Positions 48,780-60,356 of a DNA stretch of 64,000 bases are shown piece by piece. Both the position numbers and the translations under genes were made by a program. Where the stretch lies: positions 7,697,103 to 7,761,102 of the forward strand of contig NC_034010.1 in the NCBI RefSeq assembly GCF_000346465.2. The letters run 5' to 3'. Numbering within the stretch: position 1 is the first letter of the stretch; each line of letters opens with the position of its first letter. The notes under the pieces were generated by a model. The model was not told the origin of the DNA, ran no database searches, and saw only the letters and a program-made list of their open reading frames with translations. This stretch comes from Prunus persica. Taxonomy: Eukaryota > Streptophyta > Magnoliopsida > Rosales > Rosaceae.

Positions 48780-49491
48780 TACTATATATATATTTTGCAT
48801 TCTTGCCTAATGTTTCAATGTGTTTATGTTTCTATTTGTAGATCTTACGAGTTTACCCGCACCTACCAACTCAAGTCCTGCTACTTTCCAATGATCACTT
48901 AATATGTGAAGCTTCCATTGGTTGTGCCATGTTTTAATTTTTGCCTTATGTTTAGAATTTCTAATTTGGTTTGTAATTTAATTATCAATTTTTACATTGG
49001 TATGTAATTCTTAATATTGTATATTTTGGTTGTATGTTTGGATGGGATGGCACATGGCAACATTCATGTTTTGTGTGTAGAAGTTAAAATGCATATGCAT
49101 ATATCATGTATATGTTGTTTGCTTTGTTGGATTGTATTGAATGTGAAAGATATGCTTTAATTAAAGTTTAGGCTCGATTGAAATGTGAAACTAGATTGAA
49201 TTAGTTTGTATGGCATGTTGAAATTATTAAAGTTTAGGCCCAATTGTTATACAAATGTGAAACAAGGCCTTATATTGGAAAGAAAAATAATAATAATAAT
49301 AAATAAATAAAAAAAATAAAAAATACCGATCCAAACTGGAAAACCGTAAAATCGCACCTAGAATAGGCAGCTTGACTTGGTGCGATTTTCCTCATATTTT
49401 TCTCAAAAACCAGACCAGACTGAATTGGTTGAACAATACCGATTTCGGTTCCAATGTGAGGTCCAAATCGGATCGCGCCCACCCCTACATA

Positions 49492-50620
49492 CTACCAAGG
49501 TGTCATGGGGGTTTGAACTTGAGACCATGGTGCTAGACCCCTTTGGCTAGGTTAACATTTTAATTTAAGTACTAGTTGAAACATCAACAATATATAATAA
49601 TGTGTTAATTATATAAAAGTACACAAACTTTAGGAGTCGTTTTAAATAGTACCTAACCTTAAAATTTTTGCACGTAGATACCTAAACTCTCGAAAAACCT
49701 ACAAATAAATCACACCATTAGTTAGATTGTTAGTCAAATTGTTAAATGCCCCCTCCAACAATTCTTATTGCGATGATCATTTTTGGCCGATCGAGGTGGT
49801 TTTTGGGTAATTATCACCAAAATTTCAAAACACAACTATTTTAAATGGCCAAACAAGCAAAATAATAGTTTATATTAAAATGCAAATATCTATGCAGAAC
49901 AAAAATTCTATATAAAAATAAATATTACCAAAAACATTTTAACATGCTCATGAAAGGCCAAAACACCATGCCAAAGTGTAACACATGTGAAACCTGAAGG
50001 ATGCAAGGCAAGAAGGGGCAAGATAAAGGAGCAATCACACGTCACTCGAGGAGGGAAAAGTGAAGTACCTATTATGTGTGGCCACTTGAGTTCCTAGCAA
50101 GAGACCTTTGAGCAATATATCATAAGTTTGAGCCTAGGAACAAAAATGTGAGGGCCTAGGCCCAAAGCAGACACTATCTTGCTAGTGAAGCAATGTCGAT
50201 CATGAGGGCCTGGGAAAGAAAAGGCTACAATGTGGGTTATGGTTGAGGGACTTGAGTGAATGGTTCAATCTAACCATTCAACTTCAACATTTTCGACTTA
50301 CACATGGTTGAGTTGAACCCCTCACTTATACCCCCTCATTGTAGCATGTCCCTACCTAGGAATGAAACCAAAGACAAAAGGCTCATATATCATAAGGCGA
50401 AGCAAATTACATGTTCCAAAGTTTGTGGAGCAAAATAAGACATGATCCAAAGGTTAGGAAACATTAATAAAATTTACCATTAAAATTTATGTAATATATT
50501 TTTTAACGTAAATGATGAAAAGAAAAATTCACATGTCCTACTAATATGAAGAAGATATATAATATATTTCTTCAAGAAAAAATAGTTATTAGTGAAAAAA
50601 TAGCCCAATTGACAACCATC
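49492..50620. repeat. Dispersed repeat shared with 54686-55200
   Basis: Blocks in this stretch recur at 54686-55200: CATAAGGCGAAGCAAATTACATGTTCC-like (50390 and 54766), AAACATTAATAAAATTTACCATT (50460 and 54866), AACGTAAATGATSAAAAGA, and GGGTAATTATCACC-AATTTCAAA (49805 and 55152). The order of blocks differs between the copies. No gene is seen. A tRNA-like or SINE-like fragment (minus strand) at 49494-49552 contains GTTCAAACCCC. Confidence 0.45.
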
Positions 50621-51459
50621 GGAGAAATTGTAGAGTAATATGGTATCACCACATCAGCTAATGATACTTCCACTTAAAATATGCTATGTGTCATTTTAGG
50701 AAGAAAATAATTATTCTTTTTTATAGCTGAACTTTATTTATATCTATTGAAATAAAATTAGAAAAATAAAAAACTTAACAAAAAGGAAAAGAAAATGTCC
50801 CAGCAACCCAACCCAACGCCTCCCCCATGCCATAGCCAACACCACCTCTGTCTTCTTCTTTCTCTGGCTGCCATCAACAATCATTAGTCACAACAACTAA
50901 GCCAAATCCCCATAGCCCAATACATTGTTGCAACCAAGAAACTTCATCATCATTATCAATGAATTAAATAATAATCTAATCTTAATATCTTATGGGGCTT
51001 ATTAGATCCACAACCAAGAGCCAGCATAATACCCAACACAATCAACCTTTTCAATATCTATATCTGATGTGGACACCCACCTCCCATTACAACCTTCTTA
51101 ACATCGGATGGCAATCTGTAATTTAGAAGTCAACATTCATCAACGAGAAAATATAGCTGGGTCTTGGAGTAGCCACTGAACGGTTAAGAAGCATCTGGCT
51201 ATGATTTAGCAGTTGAAGGGCAACACACACACACACACACACACACAGATAGAAGGCGACCAGGGCAAGCGATGCGGAGGTAGGTGACTGTTGGGGTCAT
51301 CGATTGCTCATCTCATTTTATTTTCTTAATTTTGTTTTAAAGGGTGAAAATTAGGTTCCAATTCCAGCTATAAAATAAAGTGTGAGTTGTTTAAAAATAT
51401 GCCACATGGCATATTTTAAATGAAAGTATCACTAGCTGACATGGTGATATAATTTCTCC
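50621..51459. mobile_element. Inverted-repeat element with AC microsatellite
   Basis: The left arm from GGAGAAATTGTAGAGTAATA (50621) is matched in inverse by the right arm ending GTGATATAATTTCTCC (51459). Both contain CAGCTA-TGATAC, TTAAAATATGC-ATGTG and, further inward, TTTATAGCTG with ACTTTATTT, so the arms span over 100 bp. The interior includes (AC)n at 51222-51248. A MITE or foldback element; no target duplication found. Confidence 0.5.
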
Positions 51460-51841
51460 AAGCATTGGCTTCACTCTTCTTCTTCCAATCCACTATCTCT
51501 TTGTTGTCTTGAAGCATACATTCAAAATGTATAAATGTCGAAATGGTGCATCTCAACTGTATAAACTACTCCAGTGGTAGTCTCCTCCCTCAGTACTGCC
51601 CCTGTGGATCTCCCGTAACCGACTGCTAAACAGTTTCCTGTGTCGGACCCAGAATAGGATAGTTCTCCAGCTTAGGAGGAGCATCTTGTCCATGAAGTCG
51701 GGACAACTGGTAAGTCCCCCTATGAGTACCACCATGCTTAGGGCCCATGATTCTGTTACAAGAAACATGAATTCATCAATACAGGAGTGCACACAAAGTG
51801 CGAAGTCTACAGGAATTTAACCTAATACTCTGATACCAAGT
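51460..51841 (-). other. Internal leader fragment and PBS of a long-LTR element (minus strand)
   Basis: On the minus strand, the primer-binding site TGGTATCAGAGT lies at 51838-51827, four bases after the LTR end. A leader-like sequence follows to about 51550, with one open frame (51553-51792). Similarity then ends; the rest of the element and the second LTR are missing. Confidence 0.5.
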
Positions 51842-54359
51842 TGACAGGACCCGACCCAAATTCCACTTCGGAATCTTCGTTGAACCCTATGCGTATCCAA
51901 CACCTGTCAGGTGTCAGGTACACTTGACCAAATTGCCCTTTAAACTAAAACTAAAAAAAATTCATTTAAGGTTTGACTTCTGCCAAAAAATCGGCAGAGT
52001 CTCCCCTGTAATTTACTCGTTTCTCAAAATTTACACCTGTACAAAATGCAACTCATATATCCACAATCGTTCAATATGCACAATGTTAGAAAACACACAA
52101 TTCAACATCCAATCTGTGTGACCTCAGGCGTTATAGAAATCCTAGGGCAATATCAGAGTCTACTAATTAGTTTAATTTACAAAAATAGTACAGTTATAGT
52201 AGAATATTCTACATAATGGAAGTAGAGGGGTGGTGGGTGATGAATGCCCCGTGGTGGTGCTCCAGTACTCGATTACTGCCTGGAAGCTCAAAACATTAAA
52301 AATGTGAGTGGACAAAAGAAATGTTTGCAAAATATAATATCAACATACTAACCCCATTGTTAAAACAATTTGAAAATTCATTTAATACATGTTCTATATT
52401 CGTACAAAAATCAAGCATGCATATTTATATTTATATAAATGTTCATACATTCTAACAATTCATCAAAACTGTTTGAAAGCATTGAAAAATAATAATTAAT
52501 TTCCACGTAGCACTACAAGGAAAAACCCTTCTGGCGACCACCAAATTGTTTCGTCGCTAAGGTCGTTGCCTTAGCCTCATGGCTGAAAGTACCAGGCGAC
52601 CAAAGCTAATTTTCGTCGCCAAATTCTTTAAGCGACCAAATAGTTTCGTCGCCTAATAGACTTCAGTTGGTCGCCTATGAAGGTAGCTTCCTGTGAAAAG
52701 ACCAAAAATTGGCTCGTACTTAAAAGGCATTGGGCGACCAAATTTTGGTTGGTTGCAGAGAATTTGGTCGCGAAAAAGGTTTTTCCTTGTAGTATAGGTG
52801 TACCCTTCATAAATCCGTCAATTCCATGATTTTTCTATTTATTTCCCACATTATACTGTCAATTCCAAGTGTCACATAAGCGACACCTCCTCGCAAAACT
52901 TGGATACACAAAGTTAACCCGAGCCGCATTCCTCGCAGAACTCAGGAGAGACTTAGTCAACCTGGGTCGCATTCCTCGCTCCTCAAGGTCCGGGTATCCC
53001 TAAGACTCGTGGGGCAACTGTCAAACGTGCGCTACTCAACCGAAAGCAACTAGAATGTTTGTGGACATCATTATCCAAAGGCAACAGTTTATTCGAATGC
53101 AACATTTTGGGTACCTATGGTAGTTTAAAAACCTTTCCTGAAAAATTATAATATCATTTCTCACTAAATCCTTAAATCCTATTACCATTTCCTTTTCTGC
53201 TTTCCAATCCATTCACATTTAATCATAAACAAAATTTTATAAAAGCATTTGAATTGAAACTGTATGGTTGGAAAGAAAAAACCATAAATAATTCATTTAT
53301 AATCAATTAATAAAACTTTTATTGCATAAAATTTATTTATAAAATAGACGTCCACTCACTGTGCGTTCGAGCTTGCTTGACCCTTCGAGGTCCTTCCTGC
53401 AGGTTTGGTGTAGCCCGAGTACCTATTTAAGCGATTAAAAATATTTAATTAATAAAACAGCTCAACCACAAATATTTAATCAAAACTCTGAACCCGAAAG
53501 TTCTAATGGATTCAACAAAATTTACTAAACAAGACCTGCAAGTTTGGTCAAGATCTAGCAGTCGTCGCTCACGATCGCATGATCAGACGATCACCGTTTA
53601 TATAATCTTTGAATTATTGAATCGAAGCATCCGGGACTCCAGTTCTCGGTCCGTGAGTTCCTACACGATCCTAGATGTTCCTAGATCAACATATTTGGAA
53701 ATAGAGTTGATCCAATGGTCCGAACATATCGAACTTGGATATTGCCTAATATGTAAAAATATGTTTGATCGTCAAACGATAACCAAATTCGAATCCAAGC
53801 ATACTGTCGTGCTCGTAACGACATGGGGATCATTTTAGGACCAAATGGAAAACCCAAACTTGGTCCCCGTGACGCCACACACTCCAACAACGCTTGGGTG
53901 GCTTGAGAAAATTCCGACGACAGGAAAATTCTCAAAATGCCAAACAATACATATACCTACATGATCAGGTCAATTAGTGAAGCAACTTTTGTTCTTGGGC
54001 CACGGCCAAAAAGTGGTCGGAACTTGCCATAAATTTGAGTCAAAAACCGGTCAAAACTTTAGATCGTAAATCGAACTTCAAAACTTCAAAATCGATCCTA
54101 ACCAACCAAACCATCAGCTAAGTCACATTGAAAGGATGAGGAACCATACTTGGATCGATAAATTTGGTGGCCAGAATCGCCGAAAATGACGACAGAAAGT
54201 TTTGAGAAAGTCGGAACTTTATCAAGCTATCGCCAGCGAAATAGTGGCTGGGCTCGTCGGAGAAGGGGAGGAACATGTAGAGGAAGTCAAGCGAGTTCTA
54301 ACGGAAGTGGTCCTCGTGGTCGAAGGTGGCTTAAACAGAGGAGAGAGGTGAGGTTGCGG

Positions 54360-54400
<41 letters not shown>

Positions 54401-54678
54401 AAATCTGTTTGTTTTTTAAAAATCTAACTTTGAAATATTTACGGTTGTGTCACTGCAATTCCATTGGTCGTAACTTCTTTGTTATAACTCCGATTTGAGC
54501 CCACTACGTGTCTACGAACTGGTATCGACACGCTCTATGCAACTATACTACTCAAATCCCCAAATTCTTTCCAGAACAAAAAGTCAACTTTAAACCTATT
54601 AAAATACTCTCTAGGTAAAATTGTCTTTTACTTGAATAATTTAATGCTTAAATATTAATTTAGGAACAGGATATCACA
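51842..54678 (-). repeat. Long LTR (5' LTR, minus strand), relative of the solo LTR
   Basis: On the minus strand it starts TGTGATATCCTG (54678) and ends GGGTCGGGTCCTGTCA (51842), followed by a primer-binding site. It shares with 29311-31469 the block GTAGACACGTAGTGGGCTC, a CT tract about 280 bp from the start (54364-54398, GA on +), and the end block GGGGAGACTCTGCCGATTTT. Length is 2837 bp including a 284 bp CACTA insert plus its 3 bp duplication. No functional gene lies inside. Confidence 0.7.
52511..52794. mobile_element. CACTA-type MITE, TSD TAG
   Basis: Starts CACTACAAGGAAAAACC and ends GGTTTTTCCTTGTAGTA, the terminal repeats of En/Spm elements with the last base changed. It is flanked by TAG (52508-52510 and 52795-52797). 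The interior has sub-terminal repeats of GGCGACCAAA/TTTCGTCGCC in both orientations. 284 bp, so it codes nothing. Confidence 0.85.
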
Positions 54679-55365
54679 ACCAAAATTATATATAAAAATA
54701 ACATTGTAATACACTCATGAAAGCTTGGGCCTGAGACTGGAATCGAAGGCAGAAGGCCCATGTATCATAACTTGAAGCAAATTACATGTTTCAAAAGTTT
54801 ATGGACCAAAATTTGGCCCAAAAAAGAGAGTTGATGGAGCAATATAAGACATGATCCCAAGGTCAAGAAACATTAATAAAATTTACCATTTAAATTTTGT
54901 AGGTTACTTTTTAACGTAAATGATCAAAAGACAAATTTGCGTGTCCCACGAATCTAAAGAAGATATATGATATGTTTATTAACAACAACAAAAAAACGGT
55001 TGCTCAAATTTGGGGCTCTTTTAAAATATATATATATATATATATATTGAAAACTAGCGTGTAATGCTTCAGTTTAGTTTGGTGGAGGCTCATGGGCATA
55101 CCTTCGGACCTTTATAATCGTGAAAAGGAGATAGATTGACCCGGGTGGTTATGGGGTAATTATCACCTTAATTTCAAAAATAATAAAAATAAATTTTATT
55201 TTTTTAACAAAAATTCATTTTAGCTCACCAACCCTCTCCCTTGTAGTTTAGATTATCGCTTGTATTAAACTTTTTTTTTGTATATATATAAAAAGGATTC
55301 ATTTTACTTCCGGTTTGTGCATTGTTTAAAACAAAACGCTGGGCTCAAGTTGTATATAAAAAGTA
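54679..55365. repeat. Second copy of the 49.8-50.6 kb dispersed repeat
   Basis: The block order is permuted relative to the first copy. An (AT)n tract lies at 55018-55047. No gene seen. Confidence 0.4.
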
Positions 55366-56000
55366 GAGGTGGGCACGATCCGAACTAGATTAGTTTTACA
55401 CCAAAGTCGAACAAGTTACAATAGAACAATTTGGTTTAGTTCTGGACAAAAACTACGAAGAAAATAAAACCAAACTAATTTTTGACGGTTTGGTATGGCC
55501 AGCTTAGGCCTAAGCCCAATCCTTTTTACTTTTAGTTTTTTTTTTCAACTTTGTAGTCCAGTTGCAAACAAACCATCCTAAAATTCAACATGACATAAAA
55601 TTTTAAAGTTCAATAATTAATATAGATACAATTCAAAGATCAATAACTTTAAAACACTATAAAAACTTCAAATTAAGCATCTCTAGATAGTTTTTTTTAG
55701 GACCTTTCTTATTGAGAGAGGCAATAATATGTTAAACTCACACATACTACACGGATGCAAGGAATTGAACCTAGGGGGCCTGAGGGAGTAATTGCTCCAA
55801 ACCACTACATTAGTGGGTCCTCTACCTTAGATAGTTATTATACAATGAAAGAACTACACATTTAAAAAAAAAAAAAAATTAATCTACAAAGTAGATAGTT
55901 TGATTCAATTAAGCCGATTTCAAAAAGCTCAAACCCACAACCAAACCATGACAGTTTGATTCGGTTTTTAACGGTTTGACTTTTTTTCACTCGTAAAAAT
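55366..56000. mobile_element. Possible hAT-like fragment
   Basis: TAGAGGTGGGCACGATCCGAA at 55372 resembles a hAT terminal repeat, and is the inverse of the end at 49491 in form. GGTTTGGTATGGC and GGTTTTTAACGGTTTG occur at the inner and right parts. The right terminus is unclear. Confidence 0.35.
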
Positions 56001-56224
56001 CCTCCTACTACCTTGAAGTAGTAGTGTCAATATTCTAAAAAAGGGACCAAACTGTCACTCACTCCAAACTAGATGGACGCAAATGTAATTAACCCTATCC
56101 TTAATCTTTACACATAATGCCCAGAGACAACGCCAATAGATTTAGGGCGAAGCAGCTGTGTTGGCGTCGTGAGCTCCAGTAGGACACAGTAGAGTGAGTC
56201 TGGTTTTGAAGGGTCCAGAGAAAA

Positions 56225-59200
56225 ATGGCAATAACACTGAACAATGGGTTCAAAATGCCAGCAGTCGGTCTTGGTGTTTGGCGCATGGAAGGAAAAGAAA
56301 TCAGAGACCTCATTATCAATGCCATCAACATTGGTTACCGCCATTTTGATTGCGCTGGTATTTCATTTTCTCCTCAATCGTCAATCTTGATGATTTCTCT
56401 GATATGTTTCTTTGCTTATTTCATGTACAAGTTTACTCTTTGCTGTTCATATGGGCGGAGGAAGGGGAGTGGGGGTTTAATTTATTTTGTCATCTGAGTT
56501 TGTCGAAAATGGCTTAATTGGAGCATTTGAAGAGGGTTTTATAAATTATAGCATAAATTTATTTAGTTGCAAGCACACAGCACAACAATGTGACAATTTG
56601 AACCCAAAATATCGTCTCTTCTCCAGGGTGATTGCCAGTTACCAATTTGTGTCTGAAATGTATCACACCTCTTCTACTGGCATTTTGACACCACTGAATG
56701 CCATGAGTACGAAATAGCTTATTATCTGGTTTTTGGTTTGGTTTGGTTTGGTTTTTTTTTCCTGTTTACAACAACATTTGAATCTAGGTTCTACTCATTT
56801 GCCCGACCTCAGGGCCCTTGAGCTTGAGGTTGGTTAAAAAGGAAATTGTTTTGCATTCTAACCTTGTTTTGCATTCAACCGATCTATAGTATCCTCAAGT
56901 CCACTAGATTCCAAAGTTGACTTTGCACTTAAAAATGTGATGCATGTAGTTACTAGCTTAATCGCCCTCATCCCTCTATATTTTTCTTTTTCCTGTCTGG
57001 CCCTCTATGGTGGTAACTTAGTTGTAGGTAGTAGCACAAATTACCCATTGGGCTGTAACATACGTGAACAAGTTATTGTTGCTTTCAGCTGATTACAAAA
57101 ATGAAGCAGAAGTAGGGGAGGCACTTGCAGGAGCATTTTCGACTGGGCTTGTTAAGCGAGAGGATCTCTTCATCACCACCAAGGCCAGTTTAATTTTCAA
57201 TCAAGAGTTTTCTTTTTCTGCTCAAGTAGTGCATATTATGCATTCTAGACTATGACAAATTTTTTTCTCTCTCCCCATTTCTTCATCCTTTTTGCAGCTT
57301 TGGAATTCAGATCATGGACATGTCGTAGAGGCCTGTAAAGACAGTCTGAAGAAGCTTCGGTTGGATTATCTGGATCTATACCTTGTTCACTTTCCTGTTG
57401 CCACCAAGCATACTGGTGATTAATTCCTGCTTTTCTCATTATTCATACAATACTCTATATTCTGTTATGTAATCTAAACTCTACTACTTTATGTCCCTAT
57501 AATGTTGGCTGTATAATTTTAAAATCTGTTTGACAATAGGAGTGTGTGATTAAAAACTATAGAGTACAAAAGAAAATGGTTAACTTGCTATCGATGTCTA
57601 TCCTACAACATCGATGGTGCTGTCGCATGTCTAGGAAGGGGGCAAGGTCACCATGCAAGCTAATTGTTACAGGACACATCTCTCTGTAAAGTTTAATATT
57701 CTCCTTCTGTAAACATCAACATTTGCCATATCTTGATATCGCTATGAATAAAGCCAAGTGAGGTTTATACACCATGTAGAGTCATATATATTCCTAATTC
57801 GATACTTAATTACAAAGTAAACCCAAAAGTTACAGTTCATAAACAGCATTACACTAACACATAAAAAACAAAAAAATAGACGATATGCCTTCATATATTT
57901 TCATACTCTTGTTTGAACATTAACACATGCCATATCTTCATATATGAGTAAAACAGTTAAAGGAGTTACACCTTTGGGTTGAGTCATACTCTCATGTTTA
58001 ATGTAGGAACGAAAGAGTTAAGTTCATAAGTATCTATTATCAACCTCTACAAAAGCCACAATTTACAATGTGTTAGAACAGTCATCAGCCATCTAATAGA
58101 TCCGCATCTAGATAGTGTCACGGAGGAGAGTTCTCACCTATGCCTCCTTGTCAAGGATACTGAGAAAAATAATATTAACTGTGGCATAATCATGACTGTT
58201 TACATGTGTGGCTTTATGCTATTCTATCCTCATTAACTAGCAAAAACAGTCAATCCCGTGTATGATTAAGAAGAAATTTTATACCATACGGTAAAAATAA
58301 AAAAAAATAAAAAATAAAAAAAGGGAAAGCGACTTCATGGGGTTAAAGAACATTTGCTGAATGATCTAATCAAACTTATTACAGGCCAAATGAGCTCAAT
58401 AAGAAATAGAAAGCAATTATATTCCAAACTCATGAAACCAAATCAAACTTAAGGTTCATTTGACACCTAAACAAAGATCCCAAAATTGAAGACTGACGGA
58501 GGAAAACAATACATTTGCAGAACACTTTCTCACAGGTTGAACAAGCTAGATGAGAACATTAAAATAAATAAAAAAGTTTCAAATGCATCAATGACGTTCC
58601 AATAAGTGGGTTGAGAGCGACTGTGAGTCGGGAGATTGGGGCTTGGAGAGATAAAAAGGGGGCTCTGCAACATACTGGACATCCAATTCCAGTGTACCAG
58701 ACACAACCTTAGTTCTTTTATCATGTATGCTGGTTAGCTAATTACTCACAATTACTGTTATTGAGTACGAATGGTACCTTTAGATAATTAAAAATGATGA
58801 AAAATATAATCATCCTTCTATGAATTTGTTTATGAACTGTTTTCTTGTAGTCTTCAAATATATTGACCCTTATGTGGAATATATGTCAATTTATTTGCAT
58901 GTATGCAGGAGTTGGTGCAACTGCAAGTGCTTTGGATGAGGATGGGGTGCTAGAAATAGACACAACCATATCTTTGGAAACTACCTGGCATGCTATGGAA
59001 GAATTGGTTTCTATGGGTTTAGTTCGTAGCATTGGGATTAGGTGATTATAATAATTTAGCACATTTCAGTGACAACTTGAATCAATAGTAATGATATTAT
59101 GACTTTGTATTACCTTTTCCTACTGTTCCATGTGCAATATTATGGTTCTATACATACTATTGTGTAAGTTAGTTCATTTTGTGAATATTTGGGAGACCAA

Positions 59201-60356
59201 ATTGGAAAAATATAAGTGAATGCGCTGAAGAAAATTGAAACCTTGCAGTAATGTGTGCATGCATGTGTATGTGAAAATGGTAATAAATTTCTACAAAAAC
59301 AGCTTCAGTTGGAGGAGTTATTTTAGTCTTGTTCAGTAAATTTTGTGTCGTTTGCTTGTGGCTCTTTGTGCACATTTTGGAATACCGTTAGGTTTGATTT
59401 TGTGAGCTATCACATTATTGTATTATTTTTCTGCTACGATCATATTAGTCAGGAAGTATGAGTAACAAGTTTGTGTGCTTCTGAACATGTATAGAATGAT
59501 ATGGGTAAGCTCCTTTAAGTACCCGGTCATGTCACTTTGTTATTGCTCCATCACCCTGTTTGAAACTTGGAAGTTAGAACTGTTATTGTTGCTACTTGGA
59601 ATTTTGATCTTTTTGATAAACATATAAATTGAACTTTCTATATGTCCTTCATCTAGCTTAGTCTAATATATGCCACCAGCCCTAGTAAAACATTCATATT
59701 CTATGTTTTGGCATTTTAATTTCATTCATTTGTGAATTCTCTATGAATTGGGATCTGATGGAACAATTACCTGCAGTAACTATGACATCTTTCTAACAAG
59801 AGATTGCTTAGCCTATTCCAAAGTGAAGCCTGCTGTGAATCAGATTGAAACTCACCCATACTTCCAACGTGATTCTCTTGTCAAATTCTGTCAGAAGCAT
59901 GGCATCTGTGTCACAGCCCACACTCCTCTTGGAGGTGCTGCGGCCAACAGCGAATTGTTTGGTTCAGTTTCATGTCTGGATGATCCAGTTCTTAAGGTAA
60001 GCTAGTTCCCTTTCTGTCACTTGAATCGCTAGATTTATTTTCAAATTATTGGGAATATAAATCTCATCATTTTGTGTGCTAATTTTTGTAAAAAATCTGG
60101 CTTCTCAATCACATTCCTCTGTCAGAGTCTGGCTGAGAAATACAAAAAGACTGTAGCCCAGGTTGTCCTTTGCTGGGGCATCCAACGCAACACAGTTGTC
60201 ATCCCAAAGACATCAAAACTTGAGAGATTGAACGAGAATTTCCAAGTTTTTGACTTTGAGCTTACGAAAGAGGAAATGGACCTGATTAAAAAGGTAGACA
60301 GGAAACACCGGACAAATCAGCCTGCCAAGTTTTGGGGCATTGATCTGTATGCATAG
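56225..60356 (+). CDS. NADPH-dependent aldose-6-phosphate reductase (sorbitol-6-P dehydrogenase / mannose-6-P reductase type)
   Basis: Exons 56225-56357, 57089-57183, 57298-57415, 58909-59041, 59777-59996 and 60126-60356 join to 309 residues plus TAG. The aldo-keto reductase tetrad is Asp42, Tyr47, Lys76 and His107 (GYRHFDCAADY, FITTK, YLDLYLVHFP). The NADP-binding IPKTSKLERLNEN is at residues 259-271. Substrate-family markers NQIETHPYFQRDSLVKFC and AHTPLGGAAAN match plant S6PDH/M6PR, cytosolic enzymes that reduce glucose-6-P or mannose-6-P to the polyol phosphate. The length matches the family (about 310). The start ATG sits in AAAAATGGC. All introns are GT-AG except the second, where the frame-preserving donor is AAG|GCCAGT. 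Which hexose phosphate it uses cannot be told. Cys249 replaces a usually basic residue before WGIQR. Confidence 0.92.
57184..57297 (+). other. Intron 2 of the reductase with GC donor
   Basis: 114 bp, donor GCCAGT (57184), acceptor TTTTTGCAG (57297). Splicing here gives TTK|LWNSDHGH, exactly the family sequence. No GT donor nearby keeps both frame and sequence. Retention would add 23 residues, then TGA at 57252. Confidence 0.75.
57416..58908 (+). other. Intron 3 of the reductase, no nested gene seen
   Basis: 1.5 kb AT-rich intron with GT donor and GTATGCAG acceptor. An A-rich stretch lies at 58298-58322. Nothing coding supported. Confidence 0.7.
59042..59776 (+). other. Intron 4 of the reductase, no nested gene seen
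   Basis: 735 bp AT-rich intron; donor AG|GTGATT, acceptor CTGCAG. Nothing coding supported. Confidence 0.75.

Larger units (their letters stand above)
46593..49491 (+). mobile_element. Ac-like hAT transposon, 5'-truncated and decayed
   Basis: It contains a broken transposase (46625-48300) and a 3' end GGATCGCGCCCACCCCTA (49475-49491), which matches the CCCACCCCTA-type terminal repeat of hAT elements. No 5' TIR or BED zinc finger is seen: the left junction at 46592/46593 runs straight into RT of Tat element 2. A Mutator-like MITE is inserted at 48324-48779. Confidence 0.65.

Noticed and set aside
49494..49552. Possible tRNA gene on the minus strand
   Set aside because: It has a B-box-like GTTCAAACCCC but no acceptor stem or anticodon arm by eye; a repeat fragment at most.
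51835..54683. ACCAA on both sides of the long LTR as a target duplication
   Set aside because: The left ACCAA is part of the primer-binding site and is offset by two bases from the LTR end, so the match is probably chance.
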